Of a stretch of 13,883 nt of DNA, positions 11,667-13,883 are shown in pieces. Location: positions 1 through 13,883 of the forward strand of contig WQRM01000017.1 in NCBI GenBank assembly GCA_009786735.1. Direction: 5' to 3'. The stretch is from Oscillospiraceae bacterium (GTDB lineage Bacteria; Bacillota; Clostridia; Oscillospirales; Acutalibacteraceae). The notes beneath the pieces were generated by a model. That model saw nothing but the letters and a program-made list of their open reading frames with translations. It made no database searches and was not told where the DNA came from. Positions within the stretch are counted from its first letter, which is position 1; each line of letters starts with the position of its first letter. Made by a program: the position numbers and the translations under genes.

Positions 11667-12704
11667 TCACTTCAACACACAAACCGTCTCCACATGTGCG
11701 GTCCGGGGGAACATATCGATGGCGGTTGCGCAGGTCAATGTATAGTGGCTAAGCCGCTTGACGTCGCGGGCGAGTGTGGCCGGATTGCACGACACCACAA
11801 TCAATTTCGCAACGCGCTTCGTTTGCAGCGCATCAATCAGTTGTTTGTCGCAGCCCGCACGCGGTGGATCAATGATGACCACATCAAACGCACCCAGGTC
11901 AAGCTCGTTGATCACGCGCTCGCTTTTTCCGGCGTGGAATGTTGCGTTGGCAATGCCGTTTCGGCGAGCGTTGGCAACTGCCTCGTTCACGGCTTGTTTG
12001 TTGATTTCAACGCCCGTCACGCTGTGCACATGCTTGGCTAGGCAAAGCCCAATGGCGCCCACACCGCAGTACAAATCCAGCACATGGTCGGTCGGCGAAA
12101 CATGCTGCGCAATCAACTCAATCATCTTTTCGGCAGCGGCATTGTTCACCTGAAAAAACGAGGTGTCGCTCAGTTGAAATTCCAGCCCGCACAGGCTTTG
12201 GCGCGGGTTTCGATAAAACAGATTGCTGTGTTTGCTCGCATTTGCCTGCGTGCTTTGCAGCAAACAATGCTCAACTTCAACCACATCGTGCGATTTTCGT
12301 GCATACAGCCCGATTTTTTCGCCGTCGGTTTGCCACACGGTTTTGTTGCGATAATGCTGCAGCACCGGCGAGGGGATAATCGGCACATCAGGCAAGCGCA
12401 GCGCACGCGCAACGCTGTTTTTTTTCAGCCGCAGCTCCTCGTTGTATGTCATATGCAGCAGCCCGCAGCCGCCACAAACGCCAAAATGCGGGCACTCCGG
12501 CGCGATTCGTTCGGACGAGCGCTCCAAAATCTCAACCAGTTCGGCATGGGCATAGGAACTGTGCTGCTTCACGATGCTCACGCGCACGGTTTCGCCAACG
12601 AGCGCGAACGGCACAAACACAACCAGACCATCGCTGCGCCCCACGCCTTCACCCTCGCTGTTGTAGCCCGTGATGGTGATCTCGAGCAGGTTATTCATGT
12701 TCAT
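11667..12704 (-). CDS. RNA (uracil-5-)-methyltransferase, TrmA/RlmCD family, short form
   Basis: 345 residues. An N-terminal TRAM domain (about 5-60) is followed by the [4Fe-4S] ligands Cys71, Cys77, Cys80 and Cys147, the SAM-binding block LDLYCGVGAIGL (209-220), DPPRAGC (279-285), the catalytic Cys306 in VVSCNPATLARD and the general base Glu339 in FPRTAHVETV. It methylates C5 of a uridine in 23S rRNA or tRNA using SAM. Relatives are about 430 to 460 residues; the loss lies between HCLLQ (146-150) and LEFQLSDTSFFQVN (174-187), where the central substrate-binding beta domain should be. All catalytic residues remain. Start ATG 12704 follows AGGAG (12714-12718). It lies 21 bases after the methionine synthase gene and is probably co-transcribed. 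Confidence 0.87.
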   Translation of the reverse strand: MNMNNLLEITITGYNSEGEGVGRSDGLVVFVPFALVGETVRVSIVKQHSSYAHAELVEILERSSERIAPECPHFGVCGGCGLLHMTYNEELRLKKNSVARALRLPDVPIIPSPVLQHYRNKTVWQTDGEKIGLYARKSHDVVEVEHCLLQSTQANASKHSNLFYRNPRQSLCGLEFQLSDTSFFQVNNAAAEKMIELIAQHVSPTDHVLDLYCGVGAIGLCLAKHVHSVTGVEINKQAVNEAVANARRNGIANATFHAGKSERVINELDLGAFDVVIIDPPRAGCDKQLIDALQTKRVAKLIVVSCNPATLARDVKRLSHYTLTCATAIDMFPRTAHVETVCVLK

Positions 12705-12725
12705 TCTGTCGTGCTCCTGTGTTTT

Positions 12726-13883
12726 TTAAACCTGCAAAACCTTTTCGGCATAGCGCACGCTGCCCATCGCGTCTTTCGAGTAAAAGTCCGCCCCAATTTC
12801 GTCGGCATACTCTTGCGCCAGCACCGCGCCGCCTACCATCACAAGGCACTCGGGCGCTTGTTCGCGCAGCAAAGCGATGGTTTCTTCCATGTGCACCACG
12901 GTGGTGGTCATCAGCGCGCTAAGCCCCACCAGACGCACGTTTTCGCGCAGCACGGTGCTCACCACAAGGGCGGGCTCCACGTTTTTGCCCAGGTCAATCA
13001 CGTCAAAGTTATAGTTCTCCAGCAGCACTTTCACGATGTTCTTGCCAATGTCGTGGATGTCGCCCTTGACCGTTGCGAGAACGATCTTCCCGCGCCGCGC
13101 CTGCGCCTGCCCCTGTGTGGACAGATGCACCTTCACCGCTTCAAACGCAGCCTTTGCGGCCTCGGCGCTCATCAGCAGCTGCGGCAAAAACAGCCGGTTT
13201 TGCTCAAACGCTTCGCCCACTTCGTTCAGCGCAGCAATCAAGTGCTCGCTGATGATCACAAGCGGCTCGGTGTGCGTGAGCATGCGCGTCGCAAGCTGGC
13301 TGGCTTCGTCGCGCAGCCCCTTGGTGATCGCGTCACGCAGTGTCATCTCGGGAGACGCCGCCGCGTGGCTCGGCTGCGCAGCACCTGCGAAGCGCGCAAT
13401 GTATGCCGCGCAGTTTTCGTCGTTGGCGCACAGCGCGTTGTGGGCAGCATAGGCATCCATCATCGCGCCGCTTAAGGGGTTGATGATGCCCGCGCTCAGC
13501 CCGCGGCTCATCGCAAGGCTGAAGAACGCCGCGCTGAGTTTTTCGCGCTCAGGCAACCCGAATGATATGTTAGACACGCCCAGCACCGTGTGCACGCCCA
13601 GCGTGTTGCGCACATGATCAATGGTGTCCAGCGTGATTTTCGCGTTGTGCGCGCCGGTGCTCACCGTCATCGCGAGGGCATCCACAATGATGTCGTGCTT
13701 GGGGATGCCATGCGCCTGCGCCGCCGCAATGATGCGCTCGGCAATGGCGATTCTGCCCTGCGCGGTGTCGGGGATTCCGTCGTCGTCTAGCGTCAGCGCA
13801 ACCACCGCCGCGCCATATTTCTTCACCAGCGGCAGCAGCGCCGCGAGCGATTCCGCCTTGCCGTTCACGGAGTTCAGCAGCGG
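12726..13883 (-). CDS. metH: Cobalamin-dependent methionine synthase, C-terminal part (5' end outside window)
   Basis: 385 residues are visible; the frame is open to the window edge, beginning PLLNSVNGKAESLAALLPL, the end of a strand in the pterin-binding barrel. Residues to about 200 are the methyltetrahydrofolate-binding domain (LTLDDDGIP, NTLGVHTVLGVSNISFGLP). About 205-275 is the helical cobalamin cap domain. About 285-385 is the B12-binding Rossmann-like domain with GDIHDIGKNIV, whose His is the lower cobalt ligand, and VMVGGAVL. The enzyme transfers a methyl group from methyl-THF through cobalamin to homocysteine in the cytoplasm. The protein ends right after the B12 domain, so the AdoMet reactivation domain is not fused here, as in the short clostridial forms. 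The N-terminal homocysteine domain should lie beyond 13883. A corrinoid protein of another methyltransferase system is less likely because of the pterin domain. Confidence 0.87.
   Translation of the reverse strand, partial: PLLNSVNGKAESLAALLPLVKKYGAAVVALTLDDDGIPDTAQGRIAIAERIIAAAQAHGIPKHDIIVDALAMTVSTGAHNAKITLDTIDHVRNTLGVHTVLGVSNISFGLPEREKLSAAFFSLAMSRGLSAGIINPLSGAMMDAYAAHNALCANDENCAAYIARFAGAAQPSHAAASPEMTLRDAITKGLRDEASQLATRMLTHTEPLVIISEHLIAALNEVGEAFEQNRLFLPQLLMSAEAAKAAFEAVKVHLSTQGQAQARRGKIVLATVKGDIHDIGKNIVKVLLENYNFDVIDLGKNVEPALVVSTVLRENVRLVGLSALMTTTVVHMEETIALLREQAPECLVMVGGAVLAQEYADEIGADFYSKDAMGSVRYAEKVLQV

Noticed and set aside
12084..13475. 463-residue open frame on the plus strand
   Set aside because: It lies opposite the methyltransferase and methionine synthase genes, is full of His, Arg and Gln from antisense codons, and has no recognisable domain.

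Overview
The window looks like a chromosomal piece of a spore-forming, moderately GC-rich member of the Clostridia, probably Oscillospirales-like. The evidence is the yabQ-divIC-yabR order known from endospore formers, strong AGGAGG-type ribosome binding sites, sigma-A-type promoters, a Firmicutes-type tRNA-Leu with an encoded CCA, and a B12-dependent methionine synthase. Taxonomy is inferred from gene content only.

Layout. Positions 1-1650 hold the spore/division cluster yabQ, divIC and yabR, flanked by two exact 33-bp inverted copies of a dispersed hairpin repeat. A YitT-type membrane protein follows (1647-2294). From 2305 a sigma-A-like promoter drives a tight plus-strand run: a secreted class 3 lipase, a Cys-rich protein of unknown function, a penicillin-binding-protein-like/class C beta-lactamase homologue that has lost its SxxK catalytic pair, and a secreted class A beta-lactamase-like serine hydrolase. 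Directly behind lies a near-duplicate of the last gene with its own promoter. It is broken by a run of nine C just after the signal peptide; ten C would restore it, so it is either phase-variable, a fresh pseudogene or a sequencing error. A tRNA-Leu(GAG) with a perfect promoter and a terminator closes the section.

From about 7200 to 11500 the DNA is visibly AT-richer. It carries a TetR regulator (plus strand) and, convergently, a minus-strand operon of three paralogues. All three begin with the same roughly 90-residue alpha-helical domain but have unrelated C-terminal parts: none; a Cys-Pro-rich linker plus a beta-rich domain; and four InlB-like repeats spaced by calcium-loop motifs plus a DUF6273-like end. 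None has a classical signal peptide. This is the best candidate in the window for a poorly described system, and I infer a spore-surface or other envelope structure.

The right end (11667-13883, minus strand) carries an unusually short RNA m5U methyltransferase of the TrmA/RlmCD family and the C-terminal half of cobalamin-dependent methionine synthase, which runs off the window. Between these and the paralogue operon sits a 54-bp perfect palindrome with GTAAGCG ends and 8-bp direct repeats, which looks like a minimal IS66-derived miniature element.
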